From assembly GCF_003316695.1 (NCBI RefSeq), contig NZ_PDKB01000002.1, positions 122,637-186,636 on the forward strand: a stretch of DNA of 64,000 nt. Direction: 5' to 3'. This DNA is from Aliarcobacter vitoriensis. GTDB lineage: Bacteria > Campylobacterota > Campylobacteria > Campylobacterales > Arcobacteraceae. Shown one piece after another: positions 63,944 through 64,000 of the stretch (the first letter of the stretch is position 1; each line of letters starts with the position of its first letter). Under the pieces are notes generated by a model. The model made no database searches, had not been told where the DNA came from, and was given only the letters and a program-made list of their open reading frames with translations. The translations under genes and the position numbers were made by a program.

Positions 63944-64000
63944 ATGGAAAGAAAGTTAATACTTGCATCACTATTTGTAAGTTCACTGTTATATGCAAAT
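63944..64000 (+). CDS. Start of an exported protein, probably a TonB-dependent receptor (cut by window edge)
   Basis: Only 19 codons are visible: MERKLILASLFVSSLLYAN, a clear signal peptide after a GAAAGGA ribosome-binding site. Divergence from a PchR-like regulator, the shared Fur-like site and the signal resembling those of other TonB receptors in this window suggest a ferri-siderophore receptor. The mature part is outside the window, so this is inference. Confidence 0.6.
   Translation, partial: MERKLILASLFVSSLLYAN

Overview
The window is strongly A+T-rich, gene-dense and carries a Campylobacterota gene set. Pointers are a UPF0323-type lipoprotein paired with a glutathionylspermidine-synthase-like gene (the Helicobacter/Campylobacter arrangement), many short Sel1 proteins, frequent TTG starts and a stand-alone CetB-like PAS protein. 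An Arcobacter/Aliarcobacter-type genome is the best guess. I see no tRNA, rRNA, CRISPR array, prophage or insertion sequence. Most convergent gene pairs share a bidirectional hairpin terminator that overlaps the stop codons.

Layout. 1-4.8 kb (minus): LapG-like protease, LapD-like c-di-GMP receptor, aroB and a truncated MscS channel. 4.8-6.7 kb: SixA-like phosphatase and a CPA2 antiporter. 6.8-12.1 kb (minus): an apparent uptake operon running SafE-like membrane protein, 60-aa small protein, BtuB-like TonB receptor, BtuF-like binding protein, ATPase and FecCD permease. In front of it lies a probable small structured RNA (12155-12279, minus). 12.4-16.8 kb: housekeeping genes and an SPFH/NfeD pair. 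16.9-23.5 kb: two tandem OprC/NosA-like copper receptors and a convergent two-component system with two unknown proteins. 23.6-29.9 kb: Na/Pi transporter, trmL, purU, pgeF, a methyltransferase, aroE and a DUF234 protein. 30-37.8 kb (minus): a type I secretion operon (TolC-OmpA fusion, ABC, HlyD) followed by a Sel1 protein and a LuxR-type regulator. 38.1-50.3 kb: DEAD-box helicase with an apparent AUA start, BrnQ, DMT transporter, CetB-like PAS protein, a decayed gene, lipoprotein/Gsp-like pair, ligA, thioesterase, ABC-F and a repeat-rich protein. 50.4-53.8 kb: nitroreductase, MdaB-like reductase, HxlR regulator, AEC transporter and DsbC-like protein. 53.9-57.2 kb: an unusual three-gene cassette behind a structured leader. 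57.2-64 kb: YeiH/LysR pair, PEBP, two AraC regulators, DoxX, a TIGR02757 protein, an SDR and the start of a probable outer-membrane receptor.

How the parts fit. LapD and LapG, together with the LapB/C/E-like secretion system 26 kb away, form the control and export halves of a c-di-GMP-gated surface adhesin system; the adhesin gene is not in the window. The two copper receptors keep the CxxxM...HxM residues of OprC and may be controlled by the adjacent OmpR/histidine-kinase pair. The least explained unit is the cassette at 53982-57208. It encodes a ferritin-like di-iron protein, an acyl-CoA-dehydrogenase-fold flavoprotein lacking the usual catalytic glutamate, and a PhnD-like substrate-binding protein with no signal peptide. 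I suggest it performs an undescribed oxidative, perhaps sulfur- or nitrogen-scavenging, reaction. This is inference.
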